This document shows, in pieces, positions 43,848 through 53,101 of a DNA stretch of 64,000 bases. The notes beneath the pieces were generated by a model. The model did no database searches. It was not told the origin of the DNA and saw only the letters and a program-made list of their open reading frames with translations. The translations under genes and the position numbers were made by a program. This stretch comes from Vibrio salinus (GTDB lineage Bacteria > Pseudomonadota > Gammaproteobacteria > Enterobacterales > Vibrionaceae), in assembly GCF_021272385.1 (NCBI RefSeq), contig NZ_JAJSDZ010000010.1, positions 124,001 to 188,000 on the forward strand, read 5' to 3'. The stretch's first letter is position 1. Every line of letters starts with the position of its first letter.

Positions 43848-44784
43848 AACGTAAACGTAACTCCTGAGGGTAAGGTTCTAAAAATTTCTGATGTTGCAAA
43901 TAGGGATCAGGATACATGTTCAGATAATGTTTGATAAGTGTGAGCGGAGCAAGCAGAGGCTGATGACCCATACGGTAATCATCAATTAACATTGCTAATT
44001 CCGACTTTTGCTCTTTTGTCAGTGTGCGTTTGAAATACCCCTGTATATGCATCAATACATTCGTGTTATTTTTCCGGCTGACCCTGTGGCACAGTGCCGC
44101 CATAAACTGTTCCCGATATTTTGCGACAAAATCGTTAATGTCATAATCGCTAATCGACGCTACCATTTTCCCGAGCGACTGATAACTTTGCGGGTGATGA
44201 GCCATTAACGTCAGCTTGTAACGGCTATGGAAATCAATCACTCTTTTTGCCGTAGGATCCGGCTCAACACTCTGCCTGAAATCATGAAGACGGTAAACTC
44301 TGGATACAAAGTTTTCCCTCAGTACAGCATCATTCAGACGGCCATCTTCCTCAACCGGCAACCAGGGGAAACGTTCCATCAAGGCCTGAGTATAAAGGCC
44401 GATTCCGTTTTTCTCGGCCATATTTTCCGTGTATATTTTGACTCTTTCCATCCCACACGTTGGAGATTTCGCACAGACGACATAGCCACAAAGATTTAAT
44501 GAATCAAGAGCGTTCAGCTTCTCCGCAGTAAACATAATTAACCGTTCAGTATGATCAGAGGATGAATCTTTCGTTTCTGTTAAACGCACTTCCCCATCTA
44601 ATCTCGTTAATCGAATCGTTGGCCTCGGAACCGGTAAACCCATTTCTACCTCAGGACAAACCGGAAAAAAATTAAAATACGGCTTAAGCTCAGAAGTCAC
44701 AAACTGGTTTTTCTTATGACCACCGTCAAACCTAACATTATTGCCCAGAACACAAGAGCTGATACCCACCGGAATTTTGTTCAT
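43837..44784 (-). CDS. YbgA-like protein (DUF523 + DUF1722)
   Basis: A 315-residue two-domain protein. The N-terminal DUF523 has GISSCVLGNNVRFDGGHK, VCPEVEMGLPVPRPTIRL and AKSPTCGMERVKIY, with Cys residues in pairs; the C-terminal DUF1722 begins around residue 190 (YKLTLMAHHPQSYQSLGKMV). E. coli ybgA also lies next to phr. The function is unknown, but the Cys pattern suggests a metal cofactor. It is the first gene of the operon; a large palindrome lies 9 bp upstream of its start. Confidence 0.85.
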   Translation of the reverse strand: MNKIPVGISSCVLGNNVRFDGGHKKNQFVTSELKPYFNFFPVCPEVEMGLPVPRPTIRLTRLDGEVRLTETKDSSSDHTERLIMFTAEKLNALDSLNLCGYVVCAKSPTCGMERVKIYTENMAEKNGIGLYTQALMERFPWLPVEEDGRLNDAVLRENFVSRVYRLHDFRQSVEPDPTAKRVIDFHSRYKLTLMAHHPQSYQSLGKMVASISDYDINDFVAKYREQFMAALCHRVSRKNNTNVLMHIQGYFKRTLTKEQKSELAMLIDDYRMGHQPLLAPLTLIKHYLNMYPDPYLQHQKFLEPYPQELRLRYGL

Positions 44785-44793
44785 CGCCCAACC

Positions 44794-44818
44794 TTATACA
44801 AAAATAATATTTGTATAA
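44794..44818. promoter_or_regulatory. Palindromic operator upstream of the ybgA-merR-phr operon
   Basis: TTATACAAA (44794-44802) and TTTGTATAA (44810-44818) form a perfect 9-bp inverted repeat with a 7-base spacer. A partly related TATAC element follows near 44823. The size and TGTATA core resemble the sites of CarH/LitR-type MerR proteins, so the MerR product encoded here is the natural candidate binder. Confidence 0.55.
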
Positions 44819-45065
44819 CAAGTATAGACTAAGCCATATAAATTGAAAGAAGCTATAAAATTATTATTAACAGAGTCATTTTTTATTCACTGTCAAATAT
44901 TTGACCAAATAATTGTTACCAATACATAAATGGAAAAAGCAGTGCAAATCATAATATTATAAATTTATCTACCACTTTAACTCCCATTATCTTGTTCAAT
45001 AAATTAACTGGCTTAGTATTTGCTTATATACTATTCAGACAGGAACTCAGTATAGGGCTAATAAG

Positions 45066-46541
45066 TTGGATAAAAGTCGATATCTTCTGGAAGTAGAAAT
45101 AGCGCAGCTGAAATCTCGCTTAAAATCAGAGCCTGATGACGTTCTGGTGATCGCTGAACAATGTCTGGCAAGATCAAAACAAATAGATTACGCCCATGGT
45201 TGTATAGAATGTCTCATTGTTATGTCCCATTGTGCGATTTATTTAAAAAAACCAAAAATGGGGCTGAAATACGCTAAGGATGCTTTTGTATATCAAAATC
45301 AGCTCGATCATGATGATTTCTTACCTGTCATTCTGCACTTACAGGGATGGCACTTTTTTACTGAAGGAAAACTGTTTACTGCTCAAAAACATTGGATAAA
45401 AGCACTGGAACAAGCCGCTCTGGAAGAAAATGTTGATGTTGAAATTCTATGCCTTCTTGGCTTGGGTGAAATTTGGCGCCAAACACAAGAACTTGAGCTG
45501 GCCTGTAACACTCATCGTCTGGCAGTACAGGTTGCAAATAAAACCCGCTCAACCGAACTGGAAGGAAAAGCAAGAGTTTTATGGGCCTGGGATCTCTACC
45601 TTCTTAAAGATTATGTTGAAATGCTGGAAGTTCTGGATGCCGCTCAGTTCGTCTTTGAAGATGGTAGTAATAAACTTCTTCTGGCCGAGATTTGGGATTT
45701 CCGGGCATTAGCACTACTTGGACTGGAGCGATTAGAAGACGCGGAAGAGGCGACACAAAAAGCACATGAATTGGCAATAAACAATAATTTAAGTTGGGTA
45801 CAAATACATTCTTTTATTAATTTAGCCAGATTGGAACTAATTCGGGGCAATCTGGATAAAGCCACTGATTTACTGAATTCAGCTGAATCTTCGGTGGACA
45901 CTGACACTGAGCATAGCGCCGTATTGTTTGCTCAGATTTACTTCCAAGAAAGTAAAATTGCCGAACAACAACAGAATTATGAACTGGCGTTGAACGCGTT
46001 TAAAAAATATCGCCATTACTCAATAGAACAAATTAAACGACAGAAAGACCATGAAAGTACAGATAAGTCTCGTGGACTAAAAAAACAGCTTGAACAGAGA
46101 GCCAGAAAATTAATCAACCGGGTACGAGGACAATATGAATATAACCCGGAAAAACACTTTTCCAATGTTGTTTCTGAAACGTATTGGTGGGAACAACTGG
46201 TTATGTGCAAAACCAAGCTAAACCATTCGGACAACAGTGTAGTCGTTATTTATCACCCAAATTCTCATTACATTGATATCTGTACTGAACTGACACACTC
46301 ATTGTGCACACCGAAAGATTTAGTCTCCCGCTTAAGTTCGGAACGACTGGGTTTACTTATCGATGAAAAAAATCTGGAAACTAAAGAATTGTACCGAATA
46401 CTGACGGCCATGATAAACCTGTATCCATGGGAAAGGCAGGGACTCTATGATAAACCACCGCAACTTTCACAATATGATATTTTAAGTTTCCCATTTACAC
46501 TTGAACAACTTGAACAAATTCCTGTAACAGGTGATATCTAA
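45066..46541 (+). CDS. TPR protein with a degenerate GGDEF-like C-terminus
   Basis: A 491-residue protein starting at a TTG at 45066 (no better start is near). Residues about 10-330 form helical TPR-like repeats (HWIKALEQAALEENVDVEIL and ALALLGLERLEDAEEATQKA show the pattern). The C-terminal third has the length and order of a GGDEF domain, but the catalytic motif is RLSSERLGLLI, with SSERL (424-428) in place of GGDEF. It should therefore not make c-di-GMP and may bind it or act as a partner. Its stop overlaps the start of the next gene (TAATG), so the two are translationally coupled. Confidence 0.8.
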   Translation: MDKSRYLLEVEIAQLKSRLKSEPDDVLVIAEQCLARSKQIDYAHGCIECLIVMSHCAIYLKKPKMGLKYAKDAFVYQNQLDHDDFLPVILHLQGWHFFTEGKLFTAQKHWIKALEQAALEENVDVEILCLLGLGEIWRQTQELELACNTHRLAVQVANKTRSTELEGKARVLWAWDLYLLKDYVEMLEVLDAAQFVFEDGSNKLLLAEIWDFRALALLGLERLEDAEEATQKAHELAINNNLSWVQIHSFINLARLELIRGNLDKATDLLNSAESSVDTDTEHSAVLFAQIYFQESKIAEQQQNYELALNAFKKYRHYSIEQIKRQKDHESTDKSRGLKKQLEQRARKLINRVRGQYEYNPEKHFSNVVSETYWWEQLVMCKTKLNHSDNSVVVIYHPNSHYIDICTELTHSLCTPKDLVSRLSSERLGLLIDEKNLETKELYRILTAMINLYPWERQGLYDKPPQLSQYDILSFPFTLEQLEQIPVTGDI

Positions 46542-48124
46542 TGGAAGAACTGCTCAAAAAAATTAAAGACACAGGACTAGAAGCTACTTCCGTCAGCGGG
46601 GAAGAAGCGGTTCTTTTCTGGTCCCATGTACGAACCCACATTGCGGAGACACCCCTAGCACAAGCTCAATGCTGGGTAATCAGTTCTGAGTATCGGGCAT
46701 CTCTGAAACAATATCAACAATGCATGGATGAACTAGAGTCTGCGATCAATCTTCTTCGGTTACCACAAGATGCAGAATTAGTGTTATCCATCAAACTCAC
46801 CTTGTGTGACCGACTTATTCAGAGTGGAAAATATCAAGATGCCCTGACTCAGTATGTGGCCATTACGAACATTGCCATTGAAAACGGATTTATTGATGAA
46901 TACGCCACTGCCGTATTAGGAATGGGAAAACTCTGTCAGATATACGGTGATCATAATCAGGCTCTGCGTTTTTTCCAAAAAGTTGATGGTATAGACCATG
47001 CGATATCCAGTCGTTCTTTACGGTTACAATATAAAATTGGAATACTAGACAGCTATGTAGCGTTACGCCGTTTTTCAGCCGCTAAAGAATTGATCATGGA
47101 ATGTGAAGATTTGAGTATTCTGGTCAGTGACAAATTTTATACAGGGGAAGTAACTTACCATGAAGCCCGAATGGAACTGGCACAGGGTAACGTTGATCTG
47201 GCCCTTAAAAAATTATCCTCTGTCAGTAACTCAACCTCCAGCCACCAGCATCCTTCTCTGTCATTTTGGGTCACTATCGAATTAGCCAAATGCTTTAGGG
47301 AAACAGGCCAGTATGAATTGGCTGAAATGCTGCTCATGAACAAATTGAAAAAAACCGACACTTCAGCACCTCCTTATATGTTTAAAGCGTTATATTCTGG
47401 ATTGGCTGATATTTTTGAAGAGCAGGGAATTTTTGATAATGCCTTAAAATATCAAAAGAAAATGTTCCACATTGAATCGGATTTAATGTCCAAAATACCT
47501 ATTGGCGAATTAGGCGCAAGTCAGTTAAAGCGAATTTCAAAATTTGAATTACAGCTTAAACTGATCTTATCAGAAATCGAAAATAAAGAGCTCAAAGAAA
47601 CAACTGAGCACCATAAAAACGAAGTAGCCCAACTTCAGCAGGACGTATTTACCGATCCACTGACTCGTTTGCATAACCGACGCTGGCTGGAAGCCAAATT
47701 AAAAGATTTACTTTTGCATGAGATCCCGTTTGCATTTCTAATTATCGATATTGATCACTTTAAATCTATCAATGATGAACTAAGCCATCTTGTTGGGGAC
47801 AAAGCAATTATCCATGTATCTCAGGAAATTGCCGACTATTTTAAATTTCATGGAGCATCTTGTGTCAGGTTCGGTGGAGAAGAATTTCTGGTTATTCTGG
47901 AGAACACCGATATCAATAAAGCACTTATGCATGCAGATCACTATCGAGATAAAATTTACAGTTATAACTGGGCCGAGATATTGGGTGAAAGAGGACTGAC
48001 GGTCAGTATTGGCATCACTCTACATAAACATGGGGAAAATACACAAAGAACTTTTTACCGGGCAGATAAAGCGCTATATCGTGCTAAAGCAAACGGCCGG
48101 AATCAGGTGTGTGTAGAAGAATAG
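46541..48124 (+). CDS. TPR-repeat diguanylate cyclase (GGEEF)
   Basis: A 527-residue protein with helical TPR repeats to about residue 340, a short coiled coil, then an intact GGDEF domain: DPLTRLHNRRWLEAKLK, LIIDIDHFKSIND and RFGGEEFLVIL (GGEEF at 445-449). The inhibitory RxxD site is missing (HGAS at that place), so product feedback should be weak. The start codon overlaps the stop of the preceding TPR gene, and a PilZ receptor gene follows 119 bp later. Together they look like a c-di-GMP signalling unit. Confidence 0.9.
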   Translation: MEELLKKIKDTGLEATSVSGEEAVLFWSHVRTHIAETPLAQAQCWVISSEYRASLKQYQQCMDELESAINLLRLPQDAELVLSIKLTLCDRLIQSGKYQDALTQYVAITNIAIENGFIDEYATAVLGMGKLCQIYGDHNQALRFFQKVDGIDHAISSRSLRLQYKIGILDSYVALRRFSAAKELIMECEDLSILVSDKFYTGEVTYHEARMELAQGNVDLALKKLSSVSNSTSSHQHPSLSFWVTIELAKCFRETGQYELAEMLLMNKLKKTDTSAPPYMFKALYSGLADIFEEQGIFDNALKYQKKMFHIESDLMSKIPIGELGASQLKRISKFELQLKLILSEIENKELKETTEHHKNEVAQLQQDVFTDPLTRLHNRRWLEAKLKDLLLHEIPFAFLIIDIDHFKSINDELSHLVGDKAIIHVSQEIADYFKFHGASCVRFGGEEFLVILENTDINKALMHADHYRDKIYSYNWAEILGERGLTVSIGITLHKHGENTQRTFYRADKALYRAKANGRNQVCVEE

Positions 48125-48243
48125 CCGTCAGTTTAGCGTTAAAATCACTTTTTTCTAGCAAATGATATTTTAAAACACTTATACTTTGTATAAATTATAA
48201 GTAATTAAAAAAATAACAATATCAAAAATGATTGTTAACAGGA

Positions 48244-48993
48244 ATGTCGAAAGTGGCAAGAGTCGAAGAATCCATGGCCGGTAATAAATCTCCCCGCCAA
48301 CCTAAATCCGTGTCAACACTAAATAGTACAGATGCCTTAGCTTTAGTTGAGCACGGCAGCGAGCTGGTTCTTAATATCACAGCTCCAGTCGGCACAAAAT
48401 TCATATGCCGAACCGCATTCATTGGCACACATTCCGATACCTACATACTGGCCGAAATTCCCAACATTTCTGATGATGATTTTAATTACTTCTTTCAGGA
48501 AGGTTTCTGGACAAATGTAAGGGCTATCTCTCCCAGAGGAGAGGGAGCACTGATACACTTTCGCAGCCAATTATTACACGTGCTTCATGAGCCAATCCCT
48601 CTGGCCATGTTTTCTATTCCAAATACAATGCAGATTACGCAACTTCGAAAAGAACCGCGTTACGAAGTCCAGTTGTTCGGAAAAGTCAGCCTTGGCAAAA
48701 ACAGAATGGACTGTGAGATCAGGGATATATCAAAAAACGGTTGCCGTTTTTTCACCAGACCGATCGGGCGGGCATTCTTAGTGGATGACATTGTTTCAAT
48801 CGAAATTTATACCGATGAAAATGGTCGTAATTCTTTCGGTATTCTGGAAGGAAAGATCTGCAATTTACAACGATCTGTTCATTACGCTCGCTATGGACTG
48901 GAATTTTCTGAGACCGGTAAAGAAAATGTCCGGCAGTTACTAAACCAGCTTCGTTTCAACGGAACAAAATTAACGCTGCAAAGTGAAAAATAA
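48244..48993 (+). CDS. YcgR-like PilZ c-di-GMP receptor
   Basis: A 249-residue protein started at the ATG at 48244; a TTG at 48232 adds four residues, and neither has a well-spaced site. Residues about 30-130 form a YcgR-N-like beta-barrel; the PilZ domain follows with RKEPR (135-139) and DISKNG (161-166), the two c-di-GMP-binding motifs RxxxR and D/NxSxxG. In domain plan and size it resembles V. cholerae PlzD (VCA0042), as I remember it. It probably inhibits flagellar motility or otherwise reads out the neighbouring cyclases. Confidence 0.88.
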   Translation: MSKVARVEESMAGNKSPRQPKSVSTLNSTDALALVEHGSELVLNITAPVGTKFICRTAFIGTHSDTYILAEIPNISDDDFNYFFQEGFWTNVRAISPRGEGALIHFRSQLLHVLHEPIPLAMFSIPNTMQITQLRKEPRYEVQLFGKVSLGKNRMDCEIRDISKNGCRFFTRPIGRAFLVDDIVSIEIYTDENGRNSFGILEGKICNLQRSVHYARYGLEFSETGKENVRQLLNQLRFNGTKLTLQSEK

Positions 48994-49095
48994 ACTCAAA
49001 ATTTGTCTCAATTCTGAATCAAATCTTTAACAAAATTCATCCTATGCAAATCCTTTTTTAGATATACTGCAAAAAAATTAACGGTAATAACTTAT

Positions 49096-50025
49096 ATGAA
49101 CTATTTAATTACCTTCCTGAAAGGAATGGGAATGGGTGCAGCCGATGTGGTCCCTGGAGTATCAGGAGGAACCATTGCATTTATCACCGGCGTTTATGAC
49201 ACACTGCTGGAGAGTATCCGTAGAATAAATCCAACTCTAATCCGCTACTGGAAAAAAAACGGCTTTTCAGCAACATTAGAATACATCAATGTTAAATTCT
49301 TAATCTGTCTTCTGGCCGGTATTTTAACCAGTGTGGCAACGCTGGCAAAACTCATTTCCTGGCTGCTAAAAGTTCATCCGATTCCTATCTGGTCATTTTT
49401 TTTCGGATTAATTCTGGTTTCTGTCCTGCACATTGCCAAACAAATCAATAAAAATAACCCATTACTTCTTATCGGGCTATTTATTGGCATTGCCCTCGCT
49501 TATTCCATTACGGTCCTGCAACCTCTTCATCTGTCGGCAACATCAGTAAATATTGTTTTTGCCGGTTCTATTGCCATCTGTGCAATGATCTTACCGGGTA
49601 TCTCCGGCAGTTTTATTCTGCTAATGATGGGAATGTACGCCACAATTTTATCGGCAGTTAAAGACGCAGATGTCATCACGCTAAGCTTATTTGCTCTGGG
49701 ATGTATCATCGGATTGCTGACCTTTTCCCATATTTTGTCCTGGTTACTCAGACATGCCAGAAATTTTACGTTAACAACTCTGACCGGGCTGATGATAGGT
49801 ACCTTACCCAAAATCTGGCCATGGAAAGAAACACTGACCTGGCGTATCAATTCTCACGGAGAAAAAGTGCCTCTGCTTCAGCAGAATCTAAACCCTTTCG
49901 ATTATGAGCAAATCACCTCTCATTCACCTCAGCTCGCTCTGGCCGTCGCTTTGATGCTATCTGCCATTATTTTTGTTCTGGCATTAGAAAAATTTGCAAC
50001 CAGAACGACCACTAAACACCATTAG
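49096..50025 (+). CDS. DUF368 membrane protein, undecaprenyl-phosphate translocase type (UptA/PopT)
   Basis: A 309-residue protein with about nine helices and two copies of the DUF368 signature: DVVPGVSGGTIAFITGVYDT near the start and LPGISGSFILLMMGMYATIL in the middle. DUF368 proteins of Vibrio (VCA0040) and others recycle undecaprenyl phosphate across the inner membrane, as I recall from recent work. It stands alone, ended by a long hairpin. Confidence 0.85.
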   Translation: MNYLITFLKGMGMGAADVVPGVSGGTIAFITGVYDTLLESIRRINPTLIRYWKKNGFSATLEYINVKFLICLLAGILTSVATLAKLISWLLKVHPIPIWSFFFGLILVSVLHIAKQINKNNPLLLIGLFIGIALAYSITVLQPLHLSATSVNIVFAGSIAICAMILPGISGSFILLMMGMYATILSAVKDADVITLSLFALGCIIGLLTFSHILSWLLRHARNFTLTTLTGLMIGTLPKIWPWKETLTWRINSHGEKVPLLQQNLNPFDYEQITSHSPQLALAVALMLSAIIFVLALEKFATRTTTKHH

Positions 50026-50349
50026 CCACCCCGAATAGATTGGGCAGAAACGTACTTTCTGCCCAAATCATTCAAAACCTGAAACGATCATTCTGCTGGA
50101 TAATAAAGCTTACCCTATTCTGTATTTCTCCCTAACGTTGGTATTTTTAACTAAACATTAAACAAACAAATATAAACAAAAATTTAACAAAAGACGAAAA
50201 ATCACTCTATATAGCAGAGCTCAATCAATTTTTTATGCCTTTCTTCAAATAATGATAGACACAATATATGGTGAAGCTAATATTGTCGTCTCCAGATAAA
50301 ATCTGGCTAAAACATAAAAATTTGATCAAATTATTATTCAGGAATAAGT
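50026..50349. other. Intergenic region with two hairpins
   Basis: A 324-bp gap. TTGGGCAGAAA (50040-50050) and TTTCTGCCCAA (50056-50066) form a perfect stem closing the DUF368 transcript. CCAGAT (50292-50297) and ATCTGG (50301-50306) form a short palindrome in the leader of sstT. The centre is AT-rich. No RNA gene is recognised. Confidence 0.5.
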
Positions 50350-51576
50350 ATGCAAAACAACAATCCTCTCGCGCGTTTTGCCCGGGGTAACTTAGTTCTA
50401 CAAATTGTTGTGGGAATTATATTAGGTGCGCTTTTAGCAACAATAGCACCGACAGCAGCTCTAAAAGTAAGCATCCTAGGTAGCTTATTTGTGGGAGGTT
50501 TGAAAGCTGTAGCTCCCGTACTCGTGTTTGTTTTGGTCATTTCTTCGATCGCAAACCAGAAGAAAAACCAGCAAATTCATATGCGCCCAATCATTGTACT
50601 GTATCTTATCGGTACGCTTGCAGCTTCATTAGTTGCTGTTGCATTTAGCTTTGCATTTCCAACAACATTAACCCTGGTTACCGGAGCTGAAGGGGCAACA
50701 CCACCACAAGGTATCACCGAAGTCCTGCACACGCTGGTTTTCAAGATTGTCGATAACCCTATTCATGCCATTATTGATGCGAACTATATTGGTATTCTGG
50801 CCTGGGCTATCGGCCTTGGTATTGCTCTCAGACACGGCTCCATTCCAACTAAACACGTACTGGAAGACGTAAGCCATGGTGTATCTCAACTTGTGCGATT
50901 CATCATTCGTCTGGCACCATTTGGTATCTTTGGCTTAGTATCAAAAACATTTGCAACTACGGGCTTTGAATCCATCATTGGCTATGCACACCTGCTATTT
51001 GTTTTACTTGGTTCAATGATCATCATTGCATTAGTCATTAACCCTATTATGGTTTATGTAAAAACCAAAGCTAACCCGTTCCCACTGGTATTTCAGTGTC
51101 TTCGCGAAAGTGGTGTTACTGCCTTCTTTACCCGTTCAAGCGCTGCCAATATTCCGGTTAATATGGAACTGTGTGACAAACTCAAGCTTGATGAAGACAC
51201 CTATTCTGTTTCTATTCCTCTGGGTGCAACCATTAACATGGCGGGAGCAGCAATCACCATCACGGTTTTAACACTGGCAGCTGTTCATACTCTTGGAATT
51301 GATGTCGATTTCATGACCGCTATTCTTCTGAGTGTTATCGCCGCGGTGTCAGCCTGTGGCGCATCCGGTGTCGCAGGCGGCTCACTGCTTCTGATTCCTC
51401 TTGCGTGTGGATTGTTTGGTATATCAAATGATATCGCAATGCAGGTTGTTGCGGTTGGCTTCATTATTGGTGTTATTCAGGATTCAGCTGAAACTGCATT
51501 AAACAGCTCAACTGACGTTATCTTCACTGCAGCAGCGTGTATCGCCGAGCAAAACAAAGAACAAGAAGACGCTTAA
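50350..51576 (+). CDS. sstT: Serine/threonine Na+ symporter SstT
   Basis: A 408-residue member of the dicarboxylate/amino acid:cation symporter family. N-terminal [20 protein letters not shown], then [18 protein letters not shown] and a C-terminal [20 protein letters not shown] match SstT, which takes up serine and threonine with Na+. AGGAAT precedes the ATG. Length agrees with E. coli SstT (414). The substrate follows from the strong motif match. Confidence 0.9.
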   Translation: MQNNNPLARFARGNLVLQIVVGIILGALLATIAPTAALKVSILGSLFVGGLKAVAPVLVFVLVISSIANQKKNQQIHMRPIIVLYLIGTLAASLVAVAFSFAFPTTLTLVTGAEGATPPQGITEVLHTLVFKIVDNPIHAIIDANYIGILAWAIGLGIALRHGSIPTKHVLEDVSHGVSQLVRFIIRLAPFGIFGLVSKTFATTGFESIIGYAHLLFVLLGSMIIIALVINPIMVYVKTKANPFPLVFQCLRESGVTAFFTRSSAANIPVNMELCDKLKLDEDTYSVSIPLGATINMAGAAITITVLTLAAVHTLGIDVDFMTAILLSVIAAVSACGASGVAGGSLLLIPLACGLFGISNDIAMQVVAVGFIIGVIQDSAETALNSSTDVIFTAAACIAEQNKEQEDA

Positions 51577-51587
51577 TTCTTCTTTTG

Positions 51588-51621
51588 ATGGAACTACTCC
51601 TCTTTCGGAGCAGTAGTTCCA
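51588..51621. terminator. Convergent terminator reaching into the Sel1 gene
   Basis: TGGAACTACT (51589-51598) pairs with AGTAGTTCCA (51612-51621), with an internal CTC/GAG stem. Its right arm overlies the last codons of the Sel1-repeat gene, so the stop region of that gene is part of the stem. Confidence 0.75.
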
Positions 51622-52838
51622 TTACTACTTCCCTCTTTCTTATTACTACCTTCATCGCTTTCTACATTTGATTCTTCAATTTGCTGTGTAAAATTTAAAG
51701 AATTATCTTCTGTGTAAGTTCCACTGTAACTAAAAGCCGATGCTTCAGGTGAATCAGATGGCGCCGTTTTAATCTCATTCACCAATTCATCACAACTGTC
51801 CGATACAGACTGCTCTTCATGAAACTGGTTATGAGAAAAAACCGGAACATCACGTTTGTAAAGCTTGTTCAATGCACGAATGATCAAATGCTTACCAACT
51901 GTGCCAGTCTGAATTTTAGTGATAAGAGGCTTAGCAAACCGCTGCAACGCAATAATAGAATCCACACCAACTTTATTACCGACTTCATCTCTGAGAATCC
52001 GGGCCGGTTCGTTATGGAAATAGGCTGCAAGAAATAGCCAGATATAAGCAATTGCATTCCCGTGGGAACCATGATCGATCCAGGCATCACCTGCATGATA
52101 CATCGCTTCCGGATATCCTGTCTCAGCAGCACTTTCCAGCCAATAACATGCTTTGTTGTGATCCGGAGGTGTTCCTACCCCTCTTAGATAATTGATCCCC
52201 AGCTTCATCATCGCTTCCGGGTCCTCTAACTTAGCCGCTTTGGCATACCAATAATTAGAATCCTCAGACTTTTGGTTAGGATTATCCTTCGCGATATTCC
52301 AGTCACCAAGGTATATCATTGCCGGGATGTAATTCTTTCTTGCCGCATTTTCGACCACTTCCAACCCTTTTTCCAGATTGGCTGAGATACCCAATCCATG
52401 AATCCACGCTTTCCCAGCGGCCAAAAGTGAAGGATTATCACCTTCAATTCCCTGAATATAGGTTTGCCAGAAACGCGCTTTTTCTCCGACAATCAGATCA
52501 TTATCTAAATGTCTGCTCATTCGGACAACCCCATACATACCCATAATATTGTCAAGGTTAGCCGCCTTCTCATACCAGTAAAACGATTCCCGCCAATCGG
52601 TACGCTCCGCTTCCTTCGCTAAAAAAAGTATGGTCGGAATATGTCCATTTTCGGCCTTTTCGCGGCGTTGCTGTTTTTCCTGCTGACGGTTGTGCTCATG
52701 CTGAAGACGACGCCTGTCCTGCTTTTTTTTACGTTCTGTCTGAATCCGATTCTGCTTTATTGACAGCGCAATCATCCACGATACGATCACCACCAATAGC
52801 ACTCCGGCGATTCCGATAAAAATACCTAGTACATTCAT
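51594..52838 (-). CDS. Membrane-anchored Sel1-repeat protein
   Basis: A 414-residue protein with one N-terminal helix (residues 4-25), a highly charged KK/RR/QQ coiled-coil-like segment (about 30-65), then several Sel1-like repeats (GIAGVL-type helix pairs such as GMYGVVRMSRHLDNDLIVGE and AMMKLGINYLRGVGTPPDHN). Sel1 repeats mediate protein-protein contacts. The C-terminal 80 residues are Ser- and Glu-rich and likely disordered. The role is unknown; it faces sstT. Confidence 0.82.
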   Translation of the reverse strand: MNVLGIFIGIAGVLLVVIVSWMIALSIKQNRIQTERKKKQDRRRLQHEHNRQQEKQQRREKAENGHIPTILFLAKEAERTDWRESFYWYEKAANLDNIMGMYGVVRMSRHLDNDLIVGEKARFWQTYIQGIEGDNPSLLAAGKAWIHGLGISANLEKGLEVVENAARKNYIPAMIYLGDWNIAKDNPNQKSEDSNYWYAKAAKLEDPEAMMKLGINYLRGVGTPPDHNKACYWLESAAETGYPEAMYHAGDAWIDHGSHGNAIAYIWLFLAAYFHNEPARILRDEVGNKVGVDSIIALQRFAKPLITKIQTGTVGKHLIIRALNKLYKRDVPVFSHNQFHEEQSVSDSCDELVNEIKTAPSDSPEASAFSYSGTYTEDNSLNFTQQIEESNVESDEGSNKKEGSSNGTTAPKEE

Positions 52839-53101
52839 TCATTAAGGCTCTAAAAATCTGGCTGGCTTTACAAAAATCATCATAACATGGTTTTATCTCT
52901 GTCATATCGTTTTACTCTCTACATTATATAACCTATCCTCACAATGTGATGAACAAATCAGTTGTACCCTTCATATACAACAGACAATAGGTACAATAGG
53001 TATCAACCTCTGCTTTATCACAATTAACACTTGACCCTTTTCCAACAAAGTTTTTTACTAGAAACGAATAAGTCGTTTTTTTAATCAGAAAGTTAGAATT
53101 T

